Shown here in pieces: positions 1 to 11,622 of a stretch of 64,000 bases of DNA. The notes beneath the pieces are model-generated. The model ran no database searches. It saw only the letters and a list, made by a program, of their open reading frames with translations, and was not told the DNA's origin. Source of the DNA: Mycobacterium lepromatosis (GTDB taxonomy: Bacteria; Actinomycetota; Actinomycetes; Mycobacteriales; Mycobacteriaceae). Location: positions 1,178,001 to 1,242,000 of the forward strand of contig NZ_CP083405.1 in NCBI RefSeq assembly GCF_000975265.2, given 5' to 3'. Position 1 is the stretch's first letter. The number at the start of each line of letters is the position of its first letter. The position numbers were made by a program, and so were the translations under genes.

Positions 1-69
1 GCCTAAGCGGCACACATCTTGTCGCGTGATTCGGTATTGGATGTAATGTGAGATCTCCTGCTGACCCGA

Positions 70-605
70 GGCTGGTCGGCTATCATGTTGTCCATTGTCG
101 CCCGTTTAGCTGGTATCGGGCGGCAGGCCATTTACAACGAGTTCGGCTCACGGAAAGGCCTGGCGCAAGGCTATGTGCTGTGTCTAGCTGATTGCCTTGT
201 CGACAACGTCCATGCCGTTCTGGATCCAAACGTTGGCAGCATATACGAATCGTTCCTGCAGGGTTTTCGGTCGTTCTTCTACGAGTCGGCGGCGGACCCA
301 TTAGTGATTTCGTTGCTGAACGGTGTAGCTGAGCCTGATCTGTGGCAGCTCAATCACTACGTGACAGCGAGCCTGTCATCACTCGCGCGTTGGCTCGGTT
401 GGCGATGGCGTTCACTCAGACCTGGGTGGCCAGTAGCGATGAAGACGCTGGCATCCTGGCGCGTGCTATCGACAGGCTGTCGTTGAGCTACGTGGTCGAT
501 GCCCCCAGAAGCTGGCCACGACGTGGCGGCGGGTCTAGCACGTTTGATGACGCCTTTCGCTTTAACGTCATGGGGTCGTCAACGTGCCTTGACCTTGATC
601 TGTGA
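70..605 (+). pseudogene. TetR-family regulator, frameshifted remnant
   Basis: A reading from about 85 gives a TetR-type helix-turn-helix (ARLAGIGRQAIYNEFGSRKG) followed by a ligand-domain start (DPLVISLLNGVAEPDLWQL). Near 350-400 the frame changes and the homologous reading continues to 605 (ITRALARLAMAFTQTWVAS...LSLSYV). The order upstream of sahH matches the M. tuberculosis Rv3249c regulator. The N-terminus before the HTH is not readable in one frame: an in-frame stop lies at 49-51. No functional repressor is expected. The family call is firm; the exact limits are approximate. Confidence 0.8.
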
Positions 606-703
606 AGACCCAGGGCCGCAGAAAGTTAAGCTGACTACGGTTGCTGTAAAATAATTCATTTGCCCTTGTGAGTCCCTGAGTCCTAGAAGGATTGAGACAC
701 GGT

Positions 704-2182
704 ATGACTACGACCGAAAATTCGCTGACACCTGATGTTCGTAACGGCATCGACTTCAAGGTTGCTGACCTGTCGCTGGCGAATTTCGGTCGCAAAGAAC
801 TCGACCTCGCCGAGTACGAGATGCCTGGCCTGGTGTCACTGCGTCATGAGTACGCCGAGGTGCAGCCCCTGAAAGGGGCCCGTATTTCCGGCTCGCTGCA
901 CATGACGGTGCAGACCGCGGTACTGATCGAGACGTTGACTACGCTGGGTGCTGAGGTTCGCTGGGCATCGTGCAATATTTTCTCGACCCAGGACCATGCG
1001 GCGGCAGCAGTCGTCGTTGGCCCATACGGTACGCCCGAGGAGCCCAAGGGTGTACCGGTCTTCGCCTGGAAGGGCGAGACGCTCGAGGAGTATTGGTGGG
1101 CTGCCGAGCAGATGCTAACCTGGCCAGATCCCGATAAGCCGGTCAACATGATCCTGGACGACGGCGGGGATGCCACCATGATAGTGCTGCGCGGCATGCA
1201 GTACGAGAAAGCCGGCGTAGTGCCGCCTGCCGAGGACGACGACCCCGCCGAGTGGAAAGTTTTTTTGAACCTGCTGCGGAAGCGCTTCGAGACAGACAAG
1301 GGCAAATGGACCAAGATCGCCCAGTCGGTCAAGGGTGTCACCGAAGAGACGACCACAGGCGTGCTGCGGCTGTACCAATTCGCCGCGGCCGGGGATCTAG
1401 CTTTCCCTGCGATCAACGTCAACGACTCGGTGACCAAGTCCAAGTTCGACAACAAGTACGGTACCCGACACTCCCTGATCGACGGCATCAACCGTGGCAC
1501 TGACGCCCTAATCGGCGGCAAGAACGTGCTCATTTGTGGCTACGGGGATGTGGGTAAGGGGTGCGCGGAAGCGGCGAAGGGTCAGGGCGCGCGGGTCACT
1601 GTCACCGAGATCGACCCGATTAACGCGCTGCAGGCGCTGATGGAGGGCTTCGACGTCAAGCGGGTCGAGGACGCCATCGCTTACGCAGACATCGTCGTAA
1701 CCGCGACTGGCAACAAAGATATCATTTTGCTTGAGCACATGAAGGCAATGAAGGATCATGCCATCCTGGGCAACATTGGCCACTTTGACAACGAAATCGA
1801 CATGGCGGCGCTGGAACGTTCCGGGGCGACGCGACTCAAAATCAAACCGCAGGTAGACCTGTGGACTTTTGGCGACAGCGGCAAGTCAATCATTGTGCTT
1901 TCTGAGGGTCGGCTGCTGAACCTGGGCAACGCCACCGGCCATCCGTCGTTTGTGATGAGTAATAGTTTCGCTAACCAGACGATCGCCCAGATCGAGCTGT
2001 GGACCAAAAACGACGAATATGACAATGAGGTGTATAGGCTGCCCAAACACCTCGATGAAAAAGTGGCCCGCGTCCACGTCGAGGCCCTTGGCGGCCAGCT
2101 GACCAAGCTGACTAAGGACCAGGCCGAATACCTCGGTGTCGACGTCGACGGTCCGTTCAAGCCGGACCACTATCGCTACTGA
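704..2182 (+). CDS. sahH: S-adenosyl-L-homocysteine hydrolase (adenosylhomocysteinase)
   Basis: A 492-residue NAD-dependent cytosolic enzyme that reversibly splits S-adenosylhomocysteine into adenosine and homocysteine, relieving product inhibition of methyltransferases. Visible hallmarks are the N-terminal substrate domain ([29 protein letters not shown]), the NAD-binding loop [12 protein letters not shown], and the C-terminus ending PFKPDHYRY, typical of the family. It carries the extra insert after about residue 150 seen in mycobacterial enzymes. The ATG at 704 gives [10 protein letters not shown]. An in-frame TTG at 692 sits only one base after the AGAAGG at 685-690, so the ATG is preferred. 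tmk follows after 52 bases on the same strand. Confidence 0.97.
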   Translation: MTTTENSLTPDVRNGIDFKVADLSLANFGRKELDLAEYEMPGLVSLRHEYAEVQPLKGARISGSLHMTVQTAVLIETLTTLGAEVRWASCNIFSTQDHAAAAVVVGPYGTPEEPKGVPVFAWKGETLEEYWWAAEQMLTWPDPDKPVNMILDDGGDATMIVLRGMQYEKAGVVPPAEDDDPAEWKVFLNLLRKRFETDKGKWTKIAQSVKGVTEETTTGVLRLYQFAAAGDLAFPAINVNDSVTKSKFDNKYGTRHSLIDGINRGTDALIGGKNVLICGYGDVGKGCAEAAKGQGARVTVTEIDPINALQALMEGFDVKRVEDAIAYADIVVTATGNKDIILLEHMKAMKDHAILGNIGHFDNEIDMAALERSGATRLKIKPQVDLWTFGDSGKSIIVLSEGRLLNLGNATGHPSFVMSNSFANQTIAQIELWTKNDEYDNEVYRLPKHLDEKVARVHVEALGGQLTKLTKDQAEYLGVDVDGPFKPDHYRY

Positions 2183-2234
2183 TTCCGCTGAGCGTCCGTC
2201 AGTTGCTCAGTCGCAGGCTCTATAGGCCCGCGCC

Positions 2235-2867
2235 GTGTTGATTGCGATTGAAGGTGTTGACGGCGCCGGCAAGCGCACCTTTTCCGAGGAGTTACGCCAG
2301 GCGTTTGAGGCCACCGGGAAGTCGGTAGCAACGTTGGCTTTCCCACGTTATCGGCAATCAGTGGTCGCCGACATAGCCGCGGAGGCGCTGCATGGCCAGC
2401 ACGGTGATCTCGCGTCGTCGGTGTATGCGATGGCCCTGCTGTTCGCGTTCGATCGCGCCGGGGCAGTCGAGGACATCGAAGCGTTGGATCGCAATCATGA
2501 CGTAGTGCTTCTTGATCGCTACGTTGCGTCCAATGCCGCCTATAGCGCCGCGCGTTTGCATGAGGACTGCAGCGGGAAAGCGGTGGCTTGGGTACAGCGA
2601 ATCGAATACCAGAGATTGCGGCTGCCCTCGCCAGATTGGCAATTACTTCTCGCGATCTCCGTCGAGCTTGCCGGGAAGCGTGCCCGCTACCGGGCCCGCA
2701 CTGATCCCGACCGGCTGCGTGATAGTTACGAACGCGACGACGACCTTCAACGGCGCACCAGCGCGGTATACGCCGACCTGGCTGCCGCCGGTTGGGGCGG
2801 GCGGTGGTTAGTCGTCGACGCGGACACCGATTCGGGCTGGTTGGTCGCGACTTTGATGGGCTGTTAG
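2235..2867 (+). CDS. tmk: thymidylate kinase
   Basis: A 210-residue kinase that phosphorylates dTMP to dTDP for DNA synthesis. It begins at GTG 2235 (MLIAIEGVDGAGKRTF), placing the P-loop GVDGAGKRT at residues 7-15 as in all TMKs. The DR[YH] motif follows in LLDRYVASNAAYSA, and a lid-like arginine-rich segment in RARYRARTDPDRLRDSYERD. The start leaves essentially no N-terminal extension before the first beta strand, which supports GTG over any internal codon. It lies between sahH and mtrA, the order seen in other mycobacteria. Confidence 0.96.
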   Translation: MLIAIEGVDGAGKRTFSEELRQAFEATGKSVATLAFPRYRQSVVADIAAEALHGQHGDLASSVYAMALLFAFDRAGAVEDIEALDRNHDVVLLDRYVASNAAYSAARLHEDCSGKAVAWVQRIEYQRLRLPSPDWQLLLAISVELAGKRARYRARTDPDRLRDSYERDDDLQRRTSAVYADLAAAGWGGRWLVVDADTDSGWLVATLMGC

Positions 2868-2959
2868 ACTGTGTCTAGGGCCGAATTCGACGGTAATTGA
2901 ACTTGTCATGTGTGAAACGCCCGTGTGGCGCCCTAGGTTTGTTCCGATCTGGTGACACC

Positions 2960-3646
2960 ATGGACGTCATGAGGCAAAGGATTTTGGTCGTCGATGACGA
3001 CGCTTCGCTGGCTGAGATGCTCACTATCGTGTTGCGTGGGGAGGGCTTCGACACCGCGGTCATCGGTGACGGTACTCAGGCCCTGACCGCGGTGCGCGAG
3101 CTACGCCCCGACTTGGTGTTACTGGACCTGATGTTGCCCGGCATGAACGGCATCGACGTGTGTAGGGTGTTGCGCGCCGACTCTGGCGTTCCGATTGTGA
3201 TGTTGACAGCCAAGACCGACACTGTGGACGTGGTACTAGGGCTAGAGTCGGGTGCCGATGACTACATCATGAAGCCGTTCAAGCCCAAGGAGCTGGTTGC
3301 TCGGGTGCGGGCGCGGCTACGGCGTAACGATGACGAGCCAGCCGAGATGCTGTCCATTGCCGATGTCGACATCGACGTGCCTGCACACAAGGTCACCCGA
3401 AACGGTGAACATATCTCATTGACACCGCTGGAATTCGACCTGCTGGTCGCGCTGGCACGCAAGCCACGCCAGGTGTTTACTCGTGATGTGCTGCTCGAAC
3501 AGGTGTGGGGATATCGTCACCCAGCGGATACCCGTTTGGTTAACGTGCATGTCCAGCGGCTACGGGCCAAGGTCGAGAAGGACCCGGAGAACCCGACCGT
3601 GGTGTTGACCGTTCGAGGAGTGGGATACAAGGCCGGACCCCCGTGA
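2960..3646 (+). CDS. mtrA: DNA-binding response regulator MtrA
   Basis: An OmpR/PhoB-type response regulator of 228 residues. In mycobacteria it is essential and controls cell-division and cell-wall genes and binds the replication origin. The receiver domain shows the acidic pocket VVDDDAS (residues 10-16), phospho-acceptor D56 in LVLLDLMLPGMNG, T/K switch residues in MLTAK and MKPFKPKEL. The C-terminal winged helix ends in VRGVGYKAGPP. The ATG at 2960 gives MDVMRQRILVVDDD. The reading frame is open back to 2897 but the extra 21 residues are not family-like. It forms an operon with mtrB and lpqB downstream. Confidence 0.97.
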   Translation: MDVMRQRILVVDDDASLAEMLTIVLRGEGFDTAVIGDGTQALTAVRELRPDLVLLDLMLPGMNGIDVCRVLRADSGVPIVMLTAKTDTVDVVLGLESGADDYIMKPFKPKELVARVRARLRRNDDEPAEMLSIADVDIDVPAHKVTRNGEHISLTPLEFDLLVALARKPRQVFTRDVLLEQVWGYRHPADTRLVNVHVQRLRAKVEKDPENPTVVLTVRGVGYKAGPP

Positions 3647-3713
3647 CTTGCCGGCGACGATCCGGAGCGAAGAGATACGGTAGGTTTGCTACTCGCTCGC
3701 GTCGCGATGCGGA

Positions 3714-3770
3714 TATGGGGGCACGCCCCCACCAATACCAATGCGGGGTACCCCCACCCGCGTGGGGGGG
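3714..3770 (+). repeat. paired G/C-run hairpins between mtrA and mtrB
   Basis: Two short perfect stems lie in the 133-base gap between mtrA and mtrB. TGGGGG (3716-3721) pairs with CCCCCA (3726-3731) across a CACG loop, and CCCCCA (3751-3756) pairs with TGGGGG (3763-3768). GGGGTACCCC (3745-3754) is itself palindromic. There is no T-run after them, so they look more like a small dispersed element or an RNA-processing hairpin than a terminator. They fall just before the GTG start of mtrB and could tune its translation. Confidence 0.5.
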
Positions 3771-3779
3771 ACGGCGCCT

Positions 3780-5468
3780 GTGATCTTCAGATCGCGACGA
3801 CGGATCCGGGGTCGCTGGGGGCGTTCCGGCCCCATGACGCGTGGCATGGGCGCGTTGACTCGACTCGTGGGCGTTGCCTGGCGCCGGTCACTGCAACTGC
3901 GAGTTGTAGCACTAACATTTGGTCTTTCGTTGGCCGTGATTTTGGCGCTTGGCTTCGTGCTCACCAGTCAGCTCACCAGCCGTGTCCTCGACGTCAAAGT
4001 CAGGGCCGCCATCGAGCAGATCGAGCGGGCACGTACCACCGTCACTGGGATCGTCAACGGTGAGGAGACCCGTTCGCTGGACAGCAGTCTGCAGCTGGCC
4101 CGCAACACGCTGACATCGAAATCTGACCCAACTTCTGGTGCTGGCCTCATCGGTGCCTTTGATGCGGTGCTGATAGTGCCTGGTGATGGCCCGCGCACCG
4201 CGACCACGGCCGGACCTGTCGATCAAGTGCCTAATTCGTTGCGTGGCTTCATCAAAGCCGGACAGGCGGCTTACCAATACGTGACGGTACACACTGAGGG
4301 CTTCTCGGGGCCAGCGCTGATCATCGGCACGCCGACGTCGTCGCAGGTGGCCAATCTCGAGCTTTACCTGATCTTTCCGCTGAAGAACGAGCAGGCCACC
4401 GTCACGCTGGTGCGCGGCACAATGGCCACCGGCGGCCTGGTGCTGTTGGTATTGTTGTCGGGTATTGCATTGCTGGTATCGCGCCAGGTGGTGGTGCCGG
4501 TGCGATCGGCGTCGCGGATCGCCGAACGGTTCGCCGAGGGGCACCTGTCGGAACGGATGCCGGTGCGTGGCGAGGACGACATGGCAAGGCTGGCGGTGTC
4601 GTTCAATGACATGGCGGAGAGCTTGTCTCGGCAGATCACCCAACTCGAGGAATTCGGTAACCTGCAACGCCGTTTCACGTCCGACGTCAGCCACGAACTC
4701 CGTACGCCGCTGACCACCGTGCGGATGGCTGCCGACTTGATCTACGACCACAGCTCCGACCTTGCTCCTACGCTGCGGCGGTCCACCGAACTGATGGTCA
4801 GCGAACTCGATCGATTCGAGACACTGCTTAACGACCTGCTCGAGATCTCGCGGCACGACGCCGGCGTGGCCGAGCTCTCTGTCGAGGCGGTTGATTTGCG
4901 CGTGACGGTGAATAACGCGCTGGGCAATGTCGGCTACTTGGCCGAAGAGGCTGGTATCGAACTGTTGGTAGACATGCCTGCCGACGAGGTGATTGCCGAG
5001 GTTGACGCCCGTCGAGTCGAGCGGATCCTGCGCAACCTGATCGCCAACGCCATCGACCATGCCGAGCGTAAACCGGTGCGGATTCGTATGGCCGCCGACG
5101 AGGATACTGTCGCTGTCACCGTGCGCGACTACGGGGTCGGGCTGCGGCCCGGTGAAGAGAAGCTGGTGTTCAGTCGGTTTTGGCGTTCGGACCCGTCACG
5201 GGTGCGGCGCTCTGGGGGCACCGGCCTAGGACTGGCGATCAGCATCGAGGATGCGCGGCTCCACCAGGGTCGACTCGAAGCATGGGGCGAGCCTTGCCAA
5301 GGCGCTTGCTTCAGGCTGACGCTTCCGTTGGTTCGTGGCCACAAGGTTACCACAAGTCCGTTGCCCATGAAACCGATCTCACAACCAACTCCGCATGCCA
5401 ATACAGCCAGCCAACAACACGGCACCCAACGCCAACGCTTGCGAGAGTACGCCGAGAGGAGTGGGTGA
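3780..5468 (+). CDS. mtrB: sensor histidine kinase MtrB
   Basis: A 562-residue membrane sensor kinase paired with MtrA. It shows an N-terminal membrane segment ([20 protein letters not shown]), an extracytoplasmic region, a second membrane segment ([16 protein letters not shown]), a HAMP linker ([20 protein letters not shown]), an H-box with the phospho-histidine in [22 protein letters not shown], and N- and G-boxes ([23 protein letters not shown]). The GTG at 3780 gives [11 protein letters not shown], matching other mycobacterial MtrB. The open frame extends upstream to 3741, but those residues run through the hairpin region. Its stop overlaps the lpqB start (TGATG), so the two are translationally coupled. 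Confidence 0.96.
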   Translation: MIFRSRRRIRGRWGRSGPMTRGMGALTRLVGVAWRRSLQLRVVALTFGLSLAVILALGFVLTSQLTSRVLDVKVRAAIEQIERARTTVTGIVNGEETRSLDSSLQLARNTLTSKSDPTSGAGLIGAFDAVLIVPGDGPRTATTAGPVDQVPNSLRGFIKAGQAAYQYVTVHTEGFSGPALIIGTPTSSQVANLELYLIFPLKNEQATVTLVRGTMATGGLVLLVLLSGIALLVSRQVVVPVRSASRIAERFAEGHLSERMPVRGEDDMARLAVSFNDMAESLSRQITQLEEFGNLQRRFTSDVSHELRTPLTTVRMAADLIYDHSSDLAPTLRRSTELMVSELDRFETLLNDLLEISRHDAGVAELSVEAVDLRVTVNNALGNVGYLAEEAGIELLVDMPADEVIAEVDARRVERILRNLIANAIDHAERKPVRIRMAADEDTVAVTVRDYGVGLRPGEEKLVFSRFWRSDPSRVRRSGGTGLGLAISIEDARLHQGRLEAWGEPCQGACFRLTLPLVRGHKVTTSPLPMKPISQPTPHANTASQQHGTQRQRLREYAERSG

Positions 5469-7234
5469 TGCGGCGCGTTCTAGTGATCATGCGGCTGTTG
5501 TGTCTGGGCATGTTGTTCACTGGCTGTGCTGGGGTACCCAATTCGTCGGCTCCACAGGCGATTGGCGCTGTAGAGCGACCGGCGCCGTCGAATCTGCCCA
5601 AGCCGACCCCCGGTATGGATCCCGATGTGCTGTTGCGCGAATTCCTCAAGGCCACAGCCGATCCAGCCAACCGACACCTGGCGGCCCGTCAGTTCCTCAC
5701 CCAGTCGGCATCCAATGCTTGGGACGACGCCGGTAGCGCATTGCTGATCGACCATGTGATGTTCGTCGAAAACCGTTCTGCCGAACGTGTTTCGGCGACA
5801 ATGCGGGCAGACATCCTGGGTTCGCTTTCCGATATGGGTGTGTTCGAGACTGCAGAGGGTGTGCTGCCAGACCCGGGTCCGGTCGAATTGATCAAGACAT
5901 CGGGTGGTTGGCGGATTGACCGCCTGCCCAACGGGGTTTTCCTGGACTGGCAGCAGTTTCAGGCAACTTATAAGCGAAACACGCTCTACTTCGCCGATCC
6001 GACTGGCAAGACCGTGGTTCCCGATCCCCGTTACATCGCGGTTCTAGGTCATGATCAGTTGGCCACCGAGCTTGTTTCCAAATTGCTGGCTGGTCCACGA
6101 CCCGAAATGGCCCACGCTGTACGCAATCTGTTGGCTCCGCCGCTGCGGCTGCGTGGTCCGGTGACGCGGGCCGACGGCAGCAAGAGCGGGATCGGACGAG
6201 GTTACGGCGGTGCGCGGATAGATCTGGAGAAACTATCCACCACTGATCCGCACAGCAGGCAATTGCTTGCCGCGCAGATCATTTGGACCTTGGTCAGGGC
6301 GGATATCAGAGGGCCCTATGTGATAAACGCTGATGGCGCGCCGTTGGACGACAGGTTCGCCGATGGGTGGACCACTTCCGACGTTGCTGCCACCGACCCG
6401 GGCGTGGCCGACGGCGCAGGTGCGGGGTTGCATGCGTTGGTGGGTGGGGCATTGGTATCGTTGGGCGGGCAGCGTGCTACCGTGGTGCTTGGAGCCTTCG
6501 GGCGGATGAGCGACCAGACTGGCGCTGCACTATCCCGCAGCGGGAGGCAGGTGGCGTCGGTGGTGACCCTGCGCCGCGGTGCTTCCGATATGGCGGCGTC
6601 GCTGTGGATCGGTGATCTTGGTGGTGAAGCTATCCAGTCTGCCGACGGACACAGCCTGTCGCGGCCCAGCTGGTCGCTAGACGACGCAGTTTGGGTGGTG
6701 GTCGACACTAGTAATGTGTTGCGGGCCATCCAGGAACCGGCATCGGGGCAACCTGCGCGTATTCCGGTGGATTCCGTTGCAGTGGCCAGCCGGTTCCCGG
6801 GGCCGATTACCGACCTGCAGCTTTCTCGGGATGGGACGCGTGCCGCGATGGTGATCGGTGGACAGGTTATTCTCGCCGGAGTCGAACAGACTCAGGGCGG
6901 ACAATTTGCCTTGACATATCCGCGCCGACTGGGTTTCGGGTTGGGCAGCTCGGTAGTGTCGTTGTCCTGGCGAACTGGCGACGACATCGTGGTGACCCGC
7001 ACCGATGCCACGCATCCAGTATCGTACGTTAACCTTGACGGGGTCAATTCTGATGCGCCGGCCCGCGGTTTGCAGGTTCCGCTGTCAGCGATTGCCGCCA
7101 ACCCGTCGACGGTGTATGTAGCGGGTCCACAAGGGGTGTTACAGTATTCGGCGTCCGTTGCCGAAAGCCAGCAGGGCTGGTCGGAGGTCGCGGGGTTGAC
7201 CGTTAGGGGGGCGGAGCCGGTGTTGCCGGGCTGA
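5468..7234 (+). CDS. lpqB: lipoprotein LpqB
   Basis: A 588-residue exported lipoprotein. A short basic start ([10 protein letters not shown]) is followed by a hydrophobic stretch and lipobox MLFTGC, with the acylated cysteine at residue 20. After it come a GerMN-like domain (about 60-330) and a beta-propeller-like C-terminal half. In mycobacteria LpqB interacts with the MtrB sensor domain and modulates MtrA signalling; the operon position here agrees with that. The ATG overlaps the mtrB stop. A longer open frame back to 5180 runs antiparallel to function inside mtrB and lacks the signal peptide at its N-terminus, so it is not used. Confidence 0.95.
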   Translation: MRRVLVIMRLLCLGMLFTGCAGVPNSSAPQAIGAVERPAPSNLPKPTPGMDPDVLLREFLKATADPANRHLAARQFLTQSASNAWDDAGSALLIDHVMFVENRSAERVSATMRADILGSLSDMGVFETAEGVLPDPGPVELIKTSGGWRIDRLPNGVFLDWQQFQATYKRNTLYFADPTGKTVVPDPRYIAVLGHDQLATELVSKLLAGPRPEMAHAVRNLLAPPLRLRGPVTRADGSKSGIGRGYGGARIDLEKLSTTDPHSRQLLAAQIIWTLVRADIRGPYVINADGAPLDDRFADGWTTSDVAATDPGVADGAGAGLHALVGGALVSLGGQRATVVLGAFGRMSDQTGAALSRSGRQVASVVTLRRGASDMAASLWIGDLGGEAIQSADGHSLSRPSWSLDDAVWVVVDTSNVLRAIQEPASGQPARIPVDSVAVASRFPGPITDLQLSRDGTRAAMVIGGQVILAGVEQTQGGQFALTYPRRLGFGLGSSVVSLSWRTGDDIVVTRTDATHPVSYVNLDGVNSDAPARGLQVPLSAIAANPSTVYVAGPQGVLQYSASVAESQQGWSEVAGLTVRGAEPVLPG

Positions 7235-7318
7235 GTGGTTGATGTTTTCGATATCGCCGGGTTCGGTTGCTGAACCTCGGCGAGGTCTAAGTCACCTTTT
7301 CATAGCTGATCGGTACAC

Positions 7319-7600
7319 TGTGGATGTGCTTGATCTTGCGCTGACGCTGGAATGCGGTCGGCTGTGGTGCGCCCGCCACGCGATGGAGCGATGCCTTGGC
7401 CGCAGAGCTGTCAGTGGCTGCTGGCTAACCGCGTGGTGGTGAATCTTTTGTGTTGACTCGCTAGTGCCGGTGCCCGTCGCCAGGCGATCCTCGCGATGAA
7501 GGAGCATGGCTGCCGCGACCTGGTTGCACCACTGGCCCGACAGCGCGTGAGTCGGTCCGGATCTTGCACGCTGCCGGGAGTGAGTGACCACGGTGCTGGC
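7319..7600 (+). pseudogene. ComF-like phosphoribosyltransferase remnant (Rv3242c homologue)
   Basis: Fragments of the amidophosphoribosyltransferase-like ComF family are readable in shifting frames: VLDLALTLECG and WCARHAME near 7325-7390, and ILAMKEHGCRDLVAPLA near 7487-7545. These are the N-terminal zinc-cysteine region and the following helix of the family. The catalytic PRPP-binding motif (VDDIVTTGAT type) is not found. The position between lpqB and the hibernation factor matches M. tuberculosis order. Rv3243c, which should also lie here, is not recognisable. Confidence 0.65.
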
Positions 7601-8021
7601 GATCGCGGTCGCTTGATGGAACCCGGGTGAAAGTAATGAATGCGGCCAGCTTGATTCCGATGAATCATGCTTGAATTCGATGGGAAGACGTTAAGAACTC
7701 GTAACATGCCTGCCAAATTGGTGGCATGGCAAGGTGAACACGAACTAATGTTGAAGGTAAATTTCCCGGAGCTTGTTGGGATTCGTGGTCGCGATTTTCC
7801 CAGCGGCGCTACTCGCGGCAGGAGGTGCGCAATCGACATCTTGCCCCGGCGGGCAGCTTGCGCAGTTGATTTTTTTGCAGAATTGCTTCCCACCCCGTCG
7901 GCGTGGTTTTGTACAGCTAGCGGTGGTCGTAAGCGCGGCGAAGCCGAGCACAGCGGGTTGCCACTCAATCAAAATCAAAGCTAGGCGCGCAGGGCGCGTG
8001 TGACGTGAAAAGAGAAACGAG
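7601..8021. other. decayed spacer with one secretion-like short ORF
   Basis: No intact known gene. From TTG 7773 or 7776, preceded by GGAG at 7768-7771, a 75-76 codon plus-strand frame opens to 8003. It begins with a hydrophobic, signal-like stretch (LLGFVVAIFPAALLAAGGAQ) followed by a two-cysteine segment (SCPGGQLAQLIFLQNCFPP). I do not recognise it. It may be the start of a decayed secreted protein. The rest of the stretch shows nothing I can assign. Confidence 0.35.
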
Positions 8022-8720
8022 TTGTCACGTACGTCAAGGTTAACCGTGGATTTGGGTCAGGTTCTCGACCCTGCACCGGTTGCATCCGACGAGCCGGTTG
8101 AACTGATGTCGAACGTCGAGATCGTTTTCAAGGGCCGCAATGTCGAGATTCCCGATCACTTCCGCATCCATGTTTCGCAGAGACTTGCTCGCTTGGAGAG
8201 GTTCGACCGGGCCATTTACTTGTTTGACGTCGAACTAGATCATGAACGCAACCGTCGCCAACGTAAGTCCTGTCAACGCGTGGAGATCACCGCGCGGGGC
8301 CGAGGTCCGGTAGTGCGTGGTGAAGCGTGTGCTGACAGTTTCTATGCAGCACTTGAGTCAGCGGTCGTCAAACTCGAGAGCCGGCTGCGCCGTGGCAAGG
8401 ATCGACGCAAAGTACACTACGGTGACAAGACCCCTGTTTCAGTGGCGGAGGCAACCGCGGTCGCTGTGCCGCCAGAAAAGGCCTTCAACGCCGAACTTGC
8501 TCCGGTGCACGATCACGACAGTGTGGTCACAAACTATGAGCCGGGGAGGATCGTCCGTACCAAAGAACACCCGGCCAAGCCGATGTCAGTCGACGATGCA
8601 CTCTACGAGATGGAGCTTGTCGGACACGACTTCTTTTTGTTCCTGGACAAGGAGAGTGAGCGGCCGTCAGTCGTTTACCGGCGCCATGCTTATGACTATG
8701 GCTTGATCCGTCTGGCTTGA
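8022..8720 (+). CDS. hpf: ribosome hibernation promoting factor, long form
   Basis: A 232-residue long-type HPF/RafH-like protein (Rv3241c homologue). Residues about 29-125 form the S30AE domain that binds the decoding centre ([54 protein letters not shown]). A linker leads to the C-terminal dimerisation domain (residues 170-232: [31 protein letters not shown]). It stores ribosomes as inactive 70S/100S particles during stasis. The TTG at 8022 is chosen because the first 28 residues (GQVLDPAP... ) resemble the M. tuberculosis protein. The ATG at 8106 (MSNVEIVF) is a possible alternative start. secA1 follows after 79 bases. Confidence 0.92.
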   Translation: MSRTSRLTVDLGQVLDPAPVASDEPVELMSNVEIVFKGRNVEIPDHFRIHVSQRLARLERFDRAIYLFDVELDHERNRRQRKSCQRVEITARGRGPVVRGEACADSFYAALESAVVKLESRLRRGKDRRKVHYGDKTPVSVAEATAVAVPPEKAFNAELAPVHDHDSVVTNYEPGRIVRTKEHPAKPMSVDDALYEMELVGHDFFLFLDKESERPSVVYRRHAYDYGLIRLA

Positions 8721-8799
8721 TCAGCGGCCAGCATCGCGTCGTCCCCTACGATGGGAATCGCCTTATCGAAGAAGACTCCAATTCACAGGGGACATAGCT

Positions 8800-11622
8800 G
8801 TGCTGTCGAAGTTGCTGCGACTTGGCGAAGGTCGCATGGTCAAGCGCCTCAAAAAGGTGGCCGAATATGTCAACACGTTGTCCGATAGCGTCGAGAAACT
8901 CACCGATGTCGAGCTGAAGGCCAAGACCGACGAATTCAAGCAACGGCTGGCCGATGAGAAAAACCCAGAAAGCCTCGATGATCTGCTACCCGAGGCATTC
9001 GCGGTAGCCCGCGAAGCCGCCTGGCGGGTGCTCGACCAGCGTCCGTTCGACGTGCAGGTGATGGGTGGGGTGGCGTTGCACTTGGGGAACGTCGCGGAAA
9101 TGAAGACCGGTGAAGGCAAGACCTTGACTTGCGTGCTGCCCGCCTACCTCAACGCGCTGGCCGGCAAGGGTGTACACATCGTTACCGTCAACGACTACCT
9201 GGCTAAACGCGACAGCGAGTGGATGGGGCGAGTGCACCGCTTCCTGGGTCTGCAGGTCGGTGTGATCTTGGCGCCCACGACCCCCGACGAGCGTAGGGTG
9301 GCCTACAACGCCGACATCACCTACGGCACCAACAATGAGTTCGGCTTCGACTACCTGCGTGACAACATGGCGCACTCGCTGGACGACTTGGTGCAGCGTG
9401 GGCACAACTACGCCATCGTCGACGAAGTGGACTCCATCCTGATCGACGAGGCCCGCACCCCGTTGATCATCTCCGGTTCCGCCGATGGAGCGTCCAACTG
9501 GTACACCGAGTTTGCCCGGTTGGTGCGGCTGATGGACAAGGATGTCCACTACGAGGTCGACTTACGGAAACGCACTGTCGGCGTGCACGAAAAAGGCATG
9601 GAGTTCGTCGAAGACCAGCTCGGCATCGACAACCTCTACGAGGTCGCCAATTCGCCACTAGTGAGCTACCTCAACAACGCCTTGAAGGCCAAGGAGCTTT
9701 TCAACCGCGACAAAGACTATATCGTCCGCGACGGTGAAGTGTTGATCGTTGACGAGTTCACCGGTCGCGTGTTGATTGGACGTCGCTACAACGAGGGCAT
9801 GCACCAGGCCATCGAGGCTAAGGAGTACGTCGAGATCAAGGCTGAGAACCAGACGCTCGCCACCATCACGCTGCAGAACTATTTCCGACTCTACGACAAA
9901 CTAGCCGGCATGACTGGTACCGCTCAAACCGAGGCGGCCGAGCTGCACGAGATCTACAAGCTGGGCGTGGTCGCCATTCCGACCAACAAACCGATGATCC
10001 GCGAAGACCAATCCGATCTTATCTATAAGACTGAGGAAGCCAAATACATTGCGGTGGTCGATGACGTTGCCGAGCGCTACGAGAAAGGCCAGCCGGTGCT
10101 GATCGGCACAACCAGCGTGGAACGCTCGGAGTATCTGTCGCGGCAGTTCACCAAGCGGCGCATCCCGCACAACGTGCTCAATGCTAAGTACCACGAACAA
10201 GAGGCGGGCATCATCGCCGTGGCGGGCCGGCGCGGCGGTGTCACCGTCGCCACCAACATGGCCGGCCGGGGTACCGACATCGTGCTGGGCGGCAACGTCG
10301 ACTTCCTCACCGACCAGCGACTGCGCAGACTTGGCCTGGATCCGGTGGAGACGCCGGACGAGTACGAGCAGGCTTGGCACTCCGAACTGCCTAAGGTCAA
10401 GGAGGAAGCCGGTCAAGAGGCCGCCGAGGTAATTGAGGCCGGTGGTCTGTATGTGTTGGGTACCGAACGCCACGAGTCGCGGCGTATTGACAACCAGCTG
10501 CGCGGCCGCTCCGGTCGTCAAGGTGACCCCGGCGAGTCACGCTTCTACTTGTCGTTGGGTGATGAGCTCATGCGCCGGTTCCATGGCGCCACCTTGGAGG
10601 CCTTGTTGACCAGGCTGAACCTGCCTGACGATGTGCCGATCGAAGCCAAGATGGTCACCCGGGCGATTAAGAGCGCCCAGACCCAAGTCGAGCAGCAGAA
10701 CTTTGAGGTCCGCAAGAACGTTCTCAAGTACGACGAGGTGATGAACCAGCAGCGTAAAGTGATCTATGCTGAGCGTCGTCGTATCCTCGAAGGTGAGAGT
10801 CTGCAGCAGCAGGCGTTGGGCATGGTTTGCGACGTCATCACCGCTTACGTCGACGGCGCGACTACCGACAGCTGCTACGTCGAGGACTGGGATCTGGATG
10901 CGTTGTGGTCGGCGCTGGAGACGCTCTATCCGGTCGGAATCAAGCACGAGTCGCTGAAGCAAGCAGACGAGGATTCTGAACGTGACGAGCTCACTCGCGA
11001 TGAATTGCTCGAGGCGCTGCTTACCGATGCCCGACGTGCTTATGCCGCAAGGGAAGCCGAGCTCGCGGAACTGGCTGGCGAGGGTGCGATGCGTCAGCTG
11101 GAGCGCAATGTGTTGCTTAACGTCGTCGACCGCAAGTGGCGCGAACACCTCTACGAGATGGATTATCTCAAAGAGGGCATCGGGCTGCGCGCGATGGCCC
11201 AGCGCGATCCGTTAGTGGAGTACCAGCGCGAGGGCTACGACATGTTCATGGCCATGCTCGATGGTGTGAAAGAGGAGTCGGTCGGCTTCTTATTCAATCT
11301 TGCTGTTGAAGCGGTGCCTGCCCCCCAGGTGGCCCCGGTGCAAGTACCCGAAGGGTTCACCGGATTGGTCGCAGATAACGAGGTCGTCGGATCGCGCCAA
11401 GAGGCTTCAAGAGCGTTGCACACCAAGGGTATTGATAACGAGTCGACCACGCTGACGTATTCTGGGCCGCCCGAAGACGGCTCGATGCAGGTGCAGCTTA
11501 ACGGCGGTGGTGCGCAGAAAACGCCAGCCGGGGTCCCGGCCGGGGCCAGTCGACGTGAGCGGCGCGAAGCCGCGCGGCGGCAAGGCCGCGGTGCCAAGCC
11601 GTCGAGATCGATGAAAAAGTGA
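8800..11622 (+). CDS. secA1: preprotein translocase ATPase SecA1
   Basis: The housekeeping Sec motor of 940 residues that pushes unfolded precursors through SecYEG. Walker A is visible in [17 protein letters not shown] and Walker B in [19 protein letters not shown]. Helicase-like motifs III-VI appear as [23 protein letters not shown] and [15 protein letters not shown], followed by the helical scaffold and wing domains and a basic C-terminal tail. There is no C-terminal zinc finger, as expected for actinobacterial SecA1. The GTG at 8800 ([17 protein letters not shown]) lies 8 bases after AGGGGAC. It is essential for export in mycobacteria; the accessory paralogue SecA2 is not in this window. 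Confidence 0.97.
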   Translation: MLSKLLRLGEGRMVKRLKKVAEYVNTLSDSVEKLTDVELKAKTDEFKQRLADEKNPESLDDLLPEAFAVAREAAWRVLDQRPFDVQVMGGVALHLGNVAEMKTGEGKTLTCVLPAYLNALAGKGVHIVTVNDYLAKRDSEWMGRVHRFLGLQVGVILAPTTPDERRVAYNADITYGTNNEFGFDYLRDNMAHSLDDLVQRGHNYAIVDEVDSILIDEARTPLIISGSADGASNWYTEFARLVRLMDKDVHYEVDLRKRTVGVHEKGMEFVEDQLGIDNLYEVANSPLVSYLNNALKAKELFNRDKDYIVRDGEVLIVDEFTGRVLIGRRYNEGMHQAIEAKEYVEIKAENQTLATITLQNYFRLYDKLAGMTGTAQTEAAELHEIYKLGVVAIPTNKPMIREDQSDLIYKTEEAKYIAVVDDVAERYEKGQPVLIGTTSVERSEYLSRQFTKRRIPHNVLNAKYHEQEAGIIAVAGRRGGVTVATNMAGRGTDIVLGGNVDFLTDQRLRRLGLDPVETPDEYEQAWHSELPKVKEEAGQEAAEVIEAGGLYVLGTERHESRRIDNQLRGRSGRQGDPGESRFYLSLGDELMRRFHGATLEALLTRLNLPDDVPIEAKMVTRAIKSAQTQVEQQNFEVRKNVLKYDEVMNQQRKVIYAERRRILEGESLQQQALGMVCDVITAYVDGATTDSCYVEDWDLDALWSALETLYPVGIKHESLKQADEDSERDELTRDELLEALLTDARRAYAAREAELAELAGEGAMRQLERNVLLNVVDRKWREHLYEMDYLKEGIGLRAMAQRDPLVEYQREGYDMFMAMLDGVKEESVGFLFNLAVEAVPAPQVAPVQVPEGFTGLVADNEVVGSRQEASRALHTKGIDNESTTLTYSGPPEDGSMQVQLNGGGAQKTPAGVPAGASRRERREAARRQGRGAKPSRSMKK

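Noticed and set aside
3912..5060. 382-codon minus-strand open frame opposite mtrB
   Set aside because: Lies wholly antisense to the conserved histidine kinase, has a His/Gln/Arg-rich composition with no domain, and arises from codon bias of the real gene.
5180..5467. Upstream extension of lpqB inside mtrB
   Set aside because: Would place about 96 residues before the lipoprotein signal peptide; mtrB clearly occupies this DNA in another frame.
8986..9549. 187-codon minus-strand frame within secA1
   Set aside because: Antisense shadow of SecA1; Val/Gly/His-rich with no domain.
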